DNA of 64,000 bases from JALYGJ01 sp963781705 (GTDB lineage: Bacteria; Chloroflexota; Limnocylindria; Limnocylindrales; CSP1-4). The DNA lies in assembly GCA_963781705.1 (NCBI GenBank), contig CAWAGP010000001.1:496001-560000 (forward strand). The letters are read 5' to 3'. This document shows positions 33,578-41,923 of the stretch, one piece after another. Position 1 is the stretch's first letter, and every line of letters begins with the position of its first letter. The notes beneath the pieces are model-generated. The model saw only the letters and a program-made list of their open reading frames with translations, made no database searches and was not told the origin of the DNA. The position numbers and the translations under genes were made by a program.

Positions 33578-35083
33578 ATGAAGCCGTTCGCGGGTCTTGA
33601 AGCGTGGTTCGTCACGGGCAGCCAGGATCTGTATGGCGAGGCAGCCCTCGGGCAGGTCGCCCAGCACGCCGGCCTGATCGCGGAAGGGCTCGACTCGGCA
33701 CACGCGATACCAGTGCGGATCGTGAACAAGCCCATCGTCAAATCGCCCGACAGCATTCGCGCGGTGTGTCTCGAGGCCAACGCGAGCGATGCCTGCGTCG
33801 GGGTCATCACCTGGATGCACACCTTCTCACCAGCCCGGATGTGGATTGCCGGGCTGCAGGCGCTCGACAAGCCGCTGCTGCACCTGCACACGCAGTTCAA
33901 CCGTGACCTGCCGTGGGCGACGATCGATATGGACTTCATGAATCTCAACCAGTCGGCGCACGGCGACCGCGAGTTCGCGCACCTGCTTACGCGCCTGGGC
34001 CGCGCGCGCAAGACTGTCGCCGGCCACTGGCAGGATCCCGAGGTTGCCGAGCGCATCGGAGCCTGGGCCCGTGCGGCGGCGGCATTTCGGGAGGCCCGGC
34101 AGCTGCGCGTCGCGCGCTTCGGCGACAACATGCGCCGGGTAGCGGTGACCGAGGGGGACAAGGTCGCGGCCCAGATCACGCTTGGCGTCGCGGTCAATGG
34201 ATACGGGGTGAGCGACCTGGCCGCAGCCGTCGAGAGGGTGCCTCAGCGGGCGGTCGATGGGCTCGTCGAGGACTACGACCGCGAATACGACGTCGTGCCT
34301 GAGCTCGGACCGCAGGGCGCACGCCGCGAGGAGCTGCGCGCGGCCGCGCGCATCGAGGCGGGCCTCCGAACGCTGATCGACGAGGGCGGCTTCGGAGCGT
34401 TCACCGACACGTTCGAGGATCTCGGTGGGCTTGCCCAGCTGCCGGGCATCGGCGTACAGCGGTTGATGGCGAATGGCATCGGCTTCGGCGCCGAAGGTGA
34501 CTGGAAGACGGCGGTCATGGTCCGCCTGGTGAAAGTGATGGCCAGCGGCCTGTCGGGGGGCACCACCTTCATGGAGGACTACACCTATCACCTCGATCCG
34601 GCCGGGCCCAAGATCCTCGGGGCCCACATGCTCGAGGTCTGTCCGACGATCGCGACAGACAGGGCATCCTGCGAGATCCATCCGTTGTCGATAGGCGGTA
34701 AGTCAGACCCGGTCCGGCTGGTGTTCACTGCCGCTCCCGGACCGGCCCTGGTCGCTTCGCTGGTCGACCTTGGGGACCGGCTGCGCATCGTCGCCAACGA
34801 GATCGACATCGTGCCACCCGACGCGCCATTGCCGCGCCTGCCCGTGGCGCGCGCCGTCTGGCAGCCACATCCCGACCTGGCCACGGCCGCAACGGCGTGG
34901 CTGATCGCCGGCGGTTCCCACCACACGGTGCTGACCAAGGCCGTCGGGGCCGAGCCGCTGGCCGACTTCGCCGAGATGGCGGGCATCGAATTCCTGCTGA
35001 TCAGTTCATCGACCACCGCGGCGGGCTTCAAGAATGAGGTGCGCTGGAACGAGCCCTACTACCGATCAATGCGTCTGCACTAA
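33578..35083 (+). CDS. araA: L-arabinose isomerase
   Basis: 501 residues; isomerises L-arabinose to L-ribulose. Typical segments are the N-terminal AWFVTGSQDLYGEAALGQV, VGVITWMHTFSPARMWIAGL, LHTQFNRDLPW, the metal/active-site GGFGAFTDTFEDL, GDWKTAVMVRLVKVM and FMEDYTYHL, then HMLEVCPTI. Length equals the E. coli enzyme (500). ATG 33578 follows GGAAGGAG. With araB and araD it completes the pathway to xylulose 5-phosphate. It is transcribed separately from araD by its own promoter/operator. Confidence 0.97.
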   Translation: MKPFAGLEAWFVTGSQDLYGEAALGQVAQHAGLIAEGLDSAHAIPVRIVNKPIVKSPDSIRAVCLEANASDACVGVITWMHTFSPARMWIAGLQALDKPLLHLHTQFNRDLPWATIDMDFMNLNQSAHGDREFAHLLTRLGRARKTVAGHWQDPEVAERIGAWARAAAAFREARQLRVARFGDNMRRVAVTEGDKVAAQITLGVAVNGYGVSDLAAAVERVPQRAVDGLVEDYDREYDVVPELGPQGARREELRAAARIEAGLRTLIDEGGFGAFTDTFEDLGGLAQLPGIGVQRLMANGIGFGAEGDWKTAVMVRLVKVMASGLSGGTTFMEDYTYHLDPAGPKILGAHMLEVCPTIATDRASCEIHPLSIGGKSDPVRLVFTAAPGPALVASLVDLGDRLRIVANEIDIVPPDAPLPRLPVARAVWQPHPDLATAATAWLIAGGSHHTVLTKAVGAEPLADFAEMAGIEFLLISSSTTAAGFKNEVRWNEPYYRSMRLH

Positions 35084-35200
35084 CAGCTGCAAGCCAGGCT
35101 AGGAGCCCCGCACCGTTCACCGCGTTGACAACGTGGAATCCCAGCCGTCAGGCCCCCGTCGTGCCCGGCCCATCGCGGCCTTGCTCAGCGACCGGTGGCC

Positions 35201-35232
35201 GTCCACCTGTGCCCGAAGCCGGCACAGTGGAC
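35201..35232. terminator. Hairpin between convergent araA and cystathionine beta-synthase genes
   Basis: Arms 35201-35213 and 35221-35232 pair over 12 bp with one bulged base and a seven-base loop. There is no U-tract. Placed in the 237-base gap between two convergent genes, it may stop transcription from both sides. Confidence 0.45.
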
Positions 35233-35320
35233 CTGGCGGCACGCGTCGTCGTCAGCCGACCCGTGATGCCTTTTCGAGCCTGCGGCCGTCAAGCGGCCCG
35301 CTCCGCTGAGACTTCGGGTT

Positions 35321-36757
35321 TCACGATGGTCCTCCCTGCAGCTGTTCGGTGCCCCCGTTGTGGGCGAGGTACTCAAGGAGGTCGAGCTTGGTGACCACGC
35401 CGCTGGGCTGGCCGGCCTCGACGGCCAGCAGCGCGGCTGCTCCGGCGGCGAGCAGGTCGAATGCCTCGTCGATCGACGCCTGCGCGTCGATCGACGGCAA
35501 CGGCCGGTCCATCACCTCACCGACTGTGCGCTCGACGATCTCCGGCTTGCGATAGGCGCGCTCGAGCAACCCCTTCTCGCTGATCGAGCCAACGATGCCC
35601 TGGATCTTCTCGTCGTCGCGTTCGGTGACCGGCATCTGGCTGATGCCGTAGCGCTGGAACTTCTCGATCGCGTCGGCGACGCGGTCGGTGGTGCGCGCCA
35701 GGACGACCGACGGTAATTCCGCGCCCTTGTGAAAGTTGCGCATCACGTCGGCCACGCGAGCGCGCGGAGCACGCGAGCCGAGCAGGCCGTTGGCGCGCAG
35801 CCATTCGTCGTTGTACAGCTTCGACAGGTAGTTGCGGCCGCCGTCGGGGAACATCACCACGATGAGCTTGCCGGCCGCCTGGCCGGCGTCGATCAGCTCC
35901 CGCGCGACGGTGAGCGTAGCGATCAGCGCGGTGCCGCTCGACTCGCCGGCAAGAATGCCCTCTTCGCGGGTGATCCGCCGCGCGGCAACGAACGAGTCGC
36001 GGTCAGAGACGCGTACCCAGCGGTCGACGACCGCCGCGTCGTACGTGCCGGGCAGGAAGTCCTCGCCGATGCCCTCGGTCAGGTACGGGCGCGCGGTGTC
36101 GCCCGACAGGACGCTGCCCTCCGGGTCGGCGCCGACCATCACCAGATCGGGCTTCTGGCGCTTGAGGTAGTGGCCGACGCCGGTGATCGTCCCCCCGGTG
36201 CCGCTGGCGATGATCACGTGGGTCACCGCGCCGTCGGTCTGGCGCCAGATCTCCGGGCCGGTCGTGCGCTCATGCGCCTCGGGGTTGTTCATGTTCCAGT
36301 ACTGGTCGGGCTGGAAGGCGCCGGGGATATCGCGCGCCAGGCGGCGGGCGACCGAGTAGTAGGACTCGGGCAATTCGGGCGCCACGTTGGTGGGACACAG
36401 CACCACGTCCGCGCCGTAGGCGCGCAACAGTGCCTGTTTCTCTGGCGACTGCTTGTCGGCCATCACGAAGATGCAGCGGTAGCCCTTCAGTGCCGCGGCG
36501 ATGGCCAAGCCGTGGCCGGTATTGCCCGAAGTCGGTTCGATGATCGTGCCGCCGGGCTTGAGCAGGCCGTCGCGCTCCGCTGCCTCGATCATCGGCATGC
36601 CGATGCGGTCCTTGACCGAGCCACCCGGATTGAGCATCTCGAGCTTGGCCAGGATGAGCGGCTGCTGCTCGCGCGCGCCGAGCTCACGGGTGACGCTGTT
36701 GAGTCGCACCAGCGGCGTGTTGCCGATCAGGGCAACGATGTTTTCGGCGTAGTCCAC
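35321..36757 (-). CDS. cbs: Cystathionine beta-synthase with C-terminal CBS-domain pair
   Basis: 478 residues. The PLP domain (1-330) has IGNTPLVRLNSV, the PLP lysine in NPGGSVKDRIG, EPTSGNTGHGLAIAAALKGYR and SGTGGTITGVGHYLK; residues 340-470 are two CBS motifs (RTTDRVADAIEKFQRYGISQMPV and LPSIDAQASIDEAFDLLAAGAAALLAVE). It condenses serine and homocysteine to cystathionine in trans-sulfuration; O-acetylserine use is an alternative. The CBS pair may sense adenosyl ligands. The GTG start at 36755-36757 directly abuts the TAG stop of lgt. Confidence 0.93.
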   Translation of the reverse strand: MDYAENIVALIGNTPLVRLNSVTRELGAREQQPLILAKLEMLNPGGSVKDRIGMPMIEAAERDGLLKPGGTIIEPTSGNTGHGLAIAAALKGYRCIFVMADKQSPEKQALLRAYGADVVLCPTNVAPELPESYYSVARRLARDIPGAFQPDQYWNMNNPEAHERTTGPEIWRQTDGAVTHVIIASGTGGTITGVGHYLKRQKPDLVMVGADPEGSVLSGDTARPYLTEGIGEDFLPGTYDAAVVDRWVRVSDRDSFVAARRITREEGILAGESSGTALIATLTVARELIDAGQAAGKLIVVMFPDGGRNYLSKLYNDEWLRANGLLGSRAPRARVADVMRNFHKGAELPSVVLARTTDRVADAIEKFQRYGISQMPVTERDDEKIQGIVGSISEKGLLERAYRKPEIVERTVGEVMDRPLPSIDAQASIDEAFDLLAAGAAALLAVEAGQPSGVVTKLDLLEYLAHNGGTEQLQGGPS

Positions 36758-37705
36758 CTAGTCGGGTGCCTCCTCGGGCGGCAGATCGAGCTCCGCTTCG
36801 GGCTCGGGCTCAAGCTCAGGATCGCGCCCTTGCCCAGGCGGATGCAACTGGAACGGCGCTGGATATGGATAGCGCGCATGACCGGGGCGGTGGTTCCAGG
36901 CAATCCAGGCGATACCGAGGATGACCAGCGCGATGCCGATCCATTGCGCGGTGGGCAGCCCGCCGACGGTCCAGTTCCAGCCGGCGCGGAAGGACTCGAG
37001 CAGGCCGCGCACGGCGCCGTACCAGATCGCCCAGAACGCGGCGAGATCACCGGGAATCAGGCGCGGCAGGAAGCGCCACGAGAGGTACAGCGCGATGAGC
37101 CCGCCGGAGATGTCAAGCGCCGATTCGTAGAAGAAGAGTGGCTGGAAGCCGGCGTCGACGGGCACGGTGCCGAGTGGCGGGCATTGCCACTCCGTTACGC
37201 GGTGGGCGCAGTCGATCAGGATGCCCCACGGCTGGCTGGTCGGCGGCCCGTACAGTTCCTGGTTGAAATAGTTGCCCCAGCGCGCGATGCCCTGCGCGAA
37301 GAGCGCGCCGGCCGCGACCACGTCGAGCGCGAGGAAGAGCGACAACTTCTTCCAGCGGGTATAGATCAGGATGCCCAGGCACGCGCCGAGCACGCCGCCA
37401 TACAGGCCGAGCCCGGAGTACGGCGGCAGGAAGATGCGGGTCAGGTTCTGGCTGTAGCAGGGGCCGCCGGGACCGCACGCGCCCCACTGGTCGATGACGT
37501 GATACATGCGGCCACCAAGCAACGCCAGGATGCCCACCACCAGCAGCGCATTCCAGATGTGGGCCGGGTCGTAGCCGCGGCGCTGTGCCTCGCGCTGGGC
37601 GACGAGCAGTAGGACGGCCAGGCCGATGACGTAGCCGATGCCGTACCAGCCGACCGGGATGGGTCCGATCTGGAAAGCGATCGAACTCGATGGACTGGGG
37701 ATCAC
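36758..37705 (-). CDS. lgt: Prolipoprotein diacylglyceryl transferase
   Basis: A 315-residue membrane enzyme that transfers diacylglycerol to the lipobox cysteine of prelipoproteins, several of which are encoded in this window. Family marks are VGWYGIGYVIGLAVLLLVAQREAQRRG, GGRMYHVIDQW, SGLGLYGGVLGACLG, the Lgt signature GIARWGNYFNQELYG and QPLFFYESALDI. A hydrophilic tail of about 45 residues rich in Pro and Glu (EPEPEAELDLPPEEAP) extends past the usual end. Translationally adjacent to the cystathionine beta-synthase gene. Confidence 0.95.
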   Translation of the reverse strand: MIPSPSSSIAFQIGPIPVGWYGIGYVIGLAVLLLVAQREAQRRGYDPAHIWNALLVVGILALLGGRMYHVIDQWGACGPGGPCYSQNLTRIFLPPYSGLGLYGGVLGACLGILIYTRWKKLSLFLALDVVAAGALFAQGIARWGNYFNQELYGPPTSQPWGILIDCAHRVTEWQCPPLGTVPVDAGFQPLFFYESALDISGGLIALYLSWRFLPRLIPGDLAAFWAIWYGAVRGLLESFRAGWNWTVGGLPTAQWIGIALVILGIAWIAWNHRPGHARYPYPAPFQLHPPGQGRDPELEPEPEAELDLPPEEAPD

Positions 37706-37746
37706 TCGGCCAGCATACCTATACTCGCGCCGATGGCAGGCGCACT

Positions 37747-37989
37747 GTGACCGATCAGTACATAGGCTGGGCGCTGATGCTGGGGCTGGTCATCGGCGGC
37801 GCACTGGTGTGGTTCGCCATCGGCCGGCTGCCGCGCAGCAGCGAGGACATCACGCCGACCGAGCAAGCGGCCGAGGCGCAATGGATCAGCACGACGATCA
37901 ATGGGCGCGGCGGCGAAGCGCCGGCCGACCTGGTCCAGGAAGTGCTCGAGTTGCACGGCGACTATCTCGAGGCCCACGACCAGTCCTGA
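37747..37989 (+). CDS. Small single-span membrane protein, unknown
   Basis: 80 residues with one N-terminal transmembrane helix (GWALMLGLVIGGALVWFAIGRLP) and a charged cytoplasmic-looking tail ending in LVQEVLELHGDYLEAHDQS. I know no function. The GTG at 37747 is chosen because it precedes the helix directly. It is divergent from lgt (41 bases between starts) and converges on the cupin gene. Confidence 0.6.
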   Translation: MTDQYIGWALMLGLVIGGALVWFAIGRLPRSSEDITPTEQAAEAQWISTTINGRGGEAPADLVQEVLELHGDYLEAHDQS

Positions 37990-38015
37990 CCGCCGCGGCG
38001 GGCGCGGGCGACGAG

Positions 38016-38333
38016 CTACCAACCGACCGTTATGTGGCGCGGCTCGCCGGGCAGCGAGCCGGCCGGCAGGTGCGCCTCGAGACAGCGGACTCCGGCCGGA
38101 CCAACCGTCGCGCCGTGCAGCGTGCCGGCCGGCAGCTCGAGCCGCTCGCCGGTGCGCAGCTCGACATCGCGGCCGAGCTCGGCCAGGTGGAACGTGATCG
38201 ATCCGGCGGCCGCGACGAGGACCTTGTCGTAGCCGTGGCGGTGCGCCGCGTAGGTATCGCCCGGCGCGTTGCCCCATTCGCCGGCATCCAGACCCTCTGC
38301 CAGCAGCCGGCCGCGCAGGTCGGCGGCACTCAC
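38016..38333 (-). CDS. Small cupin-fold protein
   Basis: 105 residues with cupin motif 1 (PGDTYAAHRHGYDKVLVAAAGSITFHL) and motif 2 (LELPAGTLHGATVGPAGVRCLE). The two His in HRH and the Glu-to-Asp change in motif 1 leave a possible metal site. Function unknown. The GTG start at 38331-38333 overlaps the TGA of the upstream VIT-family gene (GTGA), so they are translationally coupled; a metal or oxidative-stress link is possible by context. Confidence 0.75.
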   Translation of the reverse strand: MSAADLRGRLLAEGLDAGEWGNAPGDTYAAHRHGYDKVLVAAAGSITFHLAELGRDVELRTGERLELPAGTLHGATVGPAGVRCLEAHLPAGSLPGEPRHITVGW

Positions 38334-39469
38334 GCTACGGTCGCGCCGATGAGCAGACCGACGGCGTAGGTGACAGATGCGGCCGCCGCGCCGATGAGCA
38401 CCTGGCGCAGGCCGCCGAAGAGCACGCCACGCCCGGTGACCAGGCTGACCGCCGCGCCGATGGCGAAGAGGCCGATGAACGACACGACCAGCGCGCTGAC
38501 CAGCGCCGGCAGACCGCTGCCGAGCAGAAAGGCGATCAGCGGCACCAGCGCGCCGATCGCGAAGGTCACGAACGACGAGCCGGCGGCGCCCCACGGCGAG
38601 CCCAGTTCGTCCGGATCGAGTCCGAGCTCTTCACGCAGCTTGGTGTCGAGGGCGATCTCAGGGTCGGCCATCATGTGCTCGGCGAGCCGCTTGGCGTCGG
38701 CCGCGGGGACGCCCTTGGCGCGGTAGATGTTCTCGAGCTCGGTCGTCTCGACGTCGGGCATCACGCGCATCTCTTCGCGTTCGATGGCGATCTGGTGCTC
38801 GAACAACTCGCGCTGGCTCTGCATGCTGATGTACTCGCCGGCAGCCATCGAGAAGGCTCCGGCCAGTAACCCCGCGACGCCGGCGAGGACGATGAAGTGG
38901 TTGTCTGTCGTCGCGCCGGCAACTCCCATCACCAGCGACAGGTTGCTGACCAGCCCATCGCTCGCGCCGAAGACCGCCGCGCGCAACGTGCCCGACCGGC
39001 CGCCTCGGTGCCAGGCCTCCTCGCGCGTGCCGCGCTTGGACCCCTCCGCCTCGCGGCCCTGCAGCCGCTCCCAGATCTGCGCGTGCTCGCGCTCGTCGGC
39101 GGCGATCGCGGCCGTTTCCGGCGTCAGTTGCTCGGCGTAGGCGTTCTCCTCATCGCCTTCGAGCGACAGCACCAGGTCGGCCACGCGCCGCGTGCCGAAC
39201 AGCCGCGCGAGGGCGATGATGATGCGCACCCGGGCACGCGGCGCCGACGAAGGCGGCACGGTCACGCCCGCCTTCTCGAGGCGGTCAGCCCAGATCCCGG
39301 CGTGGCGGCGCTCGTTCGAGGCAATGCGCCGGAAGGCTGCCGCGCGCTCCGGCTCGGACTCGATCGCCGACAGCTGGTCGTACAGCACGATCGCGTCGCG
39401 CTCCAGCTTCAGGTTGGCCAGGCTGCGCGCCCGTTCCTCGTCGTTCAGCTGGAGCTTTGCCGCGGCCAT
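38330..39469 (-). CDS. Rubrerythrin-like ferritin domain fused to a VIT1/CCC1 iron-manganese transporter
   Basis: 379 residues. The N-terminal four-helix diiron domain (about 5-145) has Glu/His ligands in LERDAIVLYDQL, SNERRHAGIWA, LEGDEENAY and ADEREHAQIWE. The C-terminal VIT1 domain begins GGRSGTLRAAVFGASDGLVSNLSLVMGVAG and has five predicted spans, with the cytoplasmic EREEMRVMPDVETTELENIY metal-sensing helices. It should move Fe2+ or Mn2+ out of the cytoplasm. ATG 39469 is chosen by the usual N-terminus. A second VIT-family gene begins off the right edge and ends at 63770. Confidence 0.9.
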   Translation of the reverse strand: MAAAKLQLNDEERARSLANLKLERDAIVLYDQLSAIESEPERAAAFRRIASNERRHAGIWADRLEKAGVTVPPSSAPRARVRIIIALARLFGTRRVADLVLSLEGDEENAYAEQLTPETAAIAADEREHAQIWERLQGREAEGSKRGTREEAWHRGGRSGTLRAAVFGASDGLVSNLSLVMGVAGATTDNHFIVLAGVAGLLAGAFSMAAGEYISMQSQRELFEHQIAIEREEMRVMPDVETTELENIYRAKGVPAADAKRLAEHMMADPEIALDTKLREELGLDPDELGSPWGAAGSSFVTFAIGALVPLIAFLLGSGLPALVSALVVSFIGLFAIGAAVSLVTGRGVLFGGLRQVLIGAAAASVTYAVGLLIGATVA

Positions 39470-39540
39470 GCCGGAAGGGTAGCGAGCACCCGTCCGTACT
39501 GCCGTTGCGGCACTCGCACCGGGCACTACGCTGGTCACAG

Positions 39541-40539
39541 ATGAACGAGCCGCCGCTCCTCTACCTGTCAGCGGGAGACGTGCGGGCAGCGATGCCGCCT
39601 GTGTCGGAGCGGCTGGAACTGGCGCGCCGGACGATCATCGCGCTCGTCGCCGACGCCGATCTGCCGCCCAAGCTCGGCGTCCAGCCACGTCCTGCGGCGT
39701 CGTACACGGCGGCCATGCCGGCGCTGTTGCGCGGTACCTCGGCCGACGGAGCCGATGACCTGCTGGGCGCGAAGTGGGTGACCGCGTTTCCCGATAACGC
39801 CACTGCCGGGCTATCCGCGGTGCACGCCACGGTCGTGCTGAACGACGCACGGACCGGCGTGCCGCTGGCCATCCTCGACGGAGCGGACATCACCGCGCAG
39901 CGCACCGCGGCCGTGAGCGGCGTGGCGGTCCGCGAATTCTGGCCGCGCGATCTTTCCGAGCCCACGATTGCCATGATCGGCGCGGGTGTTCAAGGCGCGA
40001 GCCACCTCGAGGTTCTCGAGGAGGTCGGCGCCGGGGCCCGGCTCATTGTTGTGGCACGCCATCTGGACCGCGCCGACAGCCTCGCCACAAGGGCGCGCGC
40101 GAGCGGCCGGTTCGCACACGCGTCCGCGAGCGCAGACCCAGAGGCCGCTGTGGCCGCCGCCGACATCGTGCTGACGATGATCCCCTTCGGCCTCCATCGT
40201 CAGCTGCTCCCCGCCGACGGGCTGGCGCGGGCACGACTGATCGTTTCGGTCGACTATGACATGTGCGTCCCCGCCGCCGTTGCGAACCGCGCACCGCGGT
40301 TCCTGACCGACAACGTTGCGCAGTTTCGGGCCGCGCGCCACGGAGACGTCTTCAGCGGCTACCGCGAGCCGGACGGCTCGCTCGGTGAGGCGCTGCTCGG
40401 CCGACTCCCTGAGCCAGCCGCCGGCAACGGTCCGCTGCTGGTCAACCACCTGGGCGTCGGCCTGGCCGATGTCGTCTTTGCCGACGCCATCGTCCGGCGC
40501 GCGCGCGCCCAGGGCCAGGGAACCACCCTGCCGCGATGA
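39541..40539 (+). CDS. Ornithine cyclodeaminase / mu-crystallin family dehydrogenase
   Basis: 332 residues. The N-terminal dimerisation part has LLYLSAGDVRAAMP, LLGAKWVTAFPDN and VLNDARTGVPLAILDGADITAQRTAAVSGVA (Lys and Arg active-site positions in this stretch). The Rossmann domain starts TIAMIGAGVQGASHLEVL. Members include ornithine cyclodeaminase, alanine dehydrogenase and ketimine reductase; the actual substrate is not predictable. ATG 39541 lies 71 bases from the divergent VIT gene. Its stop overlaps the next start as ATGA. Confidence 0.88.
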   Translation: MNEPPLLYLSAGDVRAAMPPVSERLELARRTIIALVADADLPPKLGVQPRPAASYTAAMPALLRGTSADGADDLLGAKWVTAFPDNATAGLSAVHATVVLNDARTGVPLAILDGADITAQRTAAVSGVAVREFWPRDLSEPTIAMIGAGVQGASHLEVLEEVGAGARLIVVARHLDRADSLATRARASGRFAHASASADPEAAVAAADIVLTMIPFGLHRQLLPADGLARARLIVSVDYDMCVPAAVANRAPRFLTDNVAQFRAARHGDVFSGYREPDGSLGEALLGRLPEPAAGNGPLLVNHLGVGLADVVFADAIVRRARAQGQGTTLPR

Positions 40540-41561
40540 GCGGCGACGCGGGCGATCGCATCGAAGTTGTCGGGACGACCGGCAACCGACACCCCCGGCT
40601 GATCGTGCTGGGGATGGTGGCGGTGCTCGCCAGCGTCGCCTACATCGGCGTCTCAGGACGGTGGCAAGATGCGACGCCGCCGGCCAGCCCTTCGGCGCCC
40701 GCCGCCGGCGTGCCTTCTGTTAAGCCTATTCCTGCCACGCCATCCGGTCCCCAGCTCGAGATCGACGCGCTGCCTGCTTATCGCACCCACCGGGCCGGTG
40801 ATTACGGTGTGGTGATCAGCTATGGGAGCAACGGCGGCATCGCCAGCGTGCCCGCCGCGCTTGCCGAGCTCGACCCCGGTGAGCTGTCGGCGCGCTACGA
40901 CGTGGTGATGCCGGACGAGCCGGCGCCGGCGACCGTAGAGCTGGTGCAGTTCGGCGCCGGCAGCCTACAGGACGACCAGGTGATCGGCAGCTGGCAAATC
41001 AACGTTTCGTGGGATTTGCCAAGACGATTGCTCGACTCCACGACGCCGCCGGCAATCGATGCCGTTCACCTTCCCCGACTCGTCCGGGCCGGCTACCGTC
41101 TGCAGGCGGCCCTGGTCAGCGGGGATGGCCCGATCTCGCTGTCGGTGACGGTTACGGCCGGCCGCGTAGATGTGCTTCACCCCCATGAGGTCTACGTCGT
41201 CCAGACGGTGGCCAGCGGCGCGGGCCTGCGGGCTGAGCTGTATCCCGTGGACAGCGAACACTTTCAGGCAACCGAGGTCTGGCCGGCCGAATTCCCGCGT
41301 CAGGTTCGCTTCATGCTGGTGCTGACCCAATCGGCAGGCGCCCAATTGGCGGATCCGGATGGCCTCGGGAGCTGGAAGGGACGCATCCGCGTGGCCGCTC
41401 GCGTCCCGATCGGCGGCAAGATGATCCTGGACGAGAAGGTCCAAGCCACCGACAGCGCGGCATCGCTCGGCTCGACGGGCTACCACCTGACCGTGACCGA
41501 GACTCTCGACCAGTACGGCGTGCGCCTGACATTCGACGTCTATCCCGATTCACCGGGCTGA
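40536..41561 (+). CDS. Membrane-anchored extracytoplasmic protein, unknown
   Basis: 341 residues with one transmembrane anchor (RLIVLGMVAVLASVAYIGVSG, 22-42), a Pro/Ser/Ala linker to about 70, then a beta-rich domain without cysteines or known motifs. ATG 40536 overlaps the upstream stop (ATGA), so it is translated together with the cyclodeaminase-family gene. I do not recognise the fold. Confidence 0.7.
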   Translation: MSGDAGDRIEVVGTTGNRHPRLIVLGMVAVLASVAYIGVSGRWQDATPPASPSAPAAGVPSVKPIPATPSGPQLEIDALPAYRTHRAGDYGVVISYGSNGGIASVPAALAELDPGELSARYDVVMPDEPAPATVELVQFGAGSLQDDQVIGSWQINVSWDLPRRLLDSTTPPAIDAVHLPRLVRAGYRLQAALVSGDGPISLSVTVTAGRVDVLHPHEVYVVQTVASGAGLRAELYPVDSEHFQATEVWPAEFPRQVRFMLVLTQSAGAQLADPDGLGSWKGRIRVAARVPIGGKMILDEKVQATDSAASLGSTGYHLTVTETLDQYGVRLTFDVYPDSPG

Positions 41562-41585
41562 GTACAGCCCGCAGACCGGCAACGC

Positions 41586-41909
41586 CTATTCGTTGACGGG
41601 GATCGGTCCCTCGGGCAGTTCGAGCACCACGTTGCCGTCCTCGACCGTCACCGGGTACACGGCCAGCGGCAGTTCGGCGGGCGGGTCGAGCGCCTCACCC
41701 GTGCCGAGGTCGAAGCGCGACAGGTGCAGCGCGCAGGTCAGCGTGTCGCCGGTCAGGAAGCCCTTGTCGAGCTCGAAGTACTCGTGCGAGCAGACACCCT
41801 GCGTGGCGTGCAGCGTGCCGTCCAGGTTGACCAGCAGGATGTCGGTCCCGTCGACCTGGACCATGGTCATGGTGCCCGGCGGCAGGTCGTCCAGCCGGCC
41901 GACCGGCAC
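41586..41909 (-). CDS. Rieske [2Fe-2S] ferredoxin-like protein of the SUF operon
   Basis: 107 residues with both Rieske ligand pairs, CSH (in GVCSHEYFELDKG) and CALH (in TLTCALHLSRFDLGTGE), in the C-x-H ... C-x2-H pattern. It matches the small non-haem oxygenase-type ferredoxin often found behind sufBD; it may be an electron donor or cluster acceptor. GTG 41909 is the first standard start, 15 bases after the sufD stop; a CTG at 41925-41927 overlapping the stop is also possible. Confidence 0.88.
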   Translation of the reverse strand: MPVGRLDDLPPGTMTMVQVDGTDILLVNLDGTLHATQGVCSHEYFELDKGFLTGDTLTCALHLSRFDLGTGEALDPPAELPLAVYPVTVEDGNVVLELPEGPIPVNE

Positions 41910-41923
41910 GCGGCGAACGGCGC

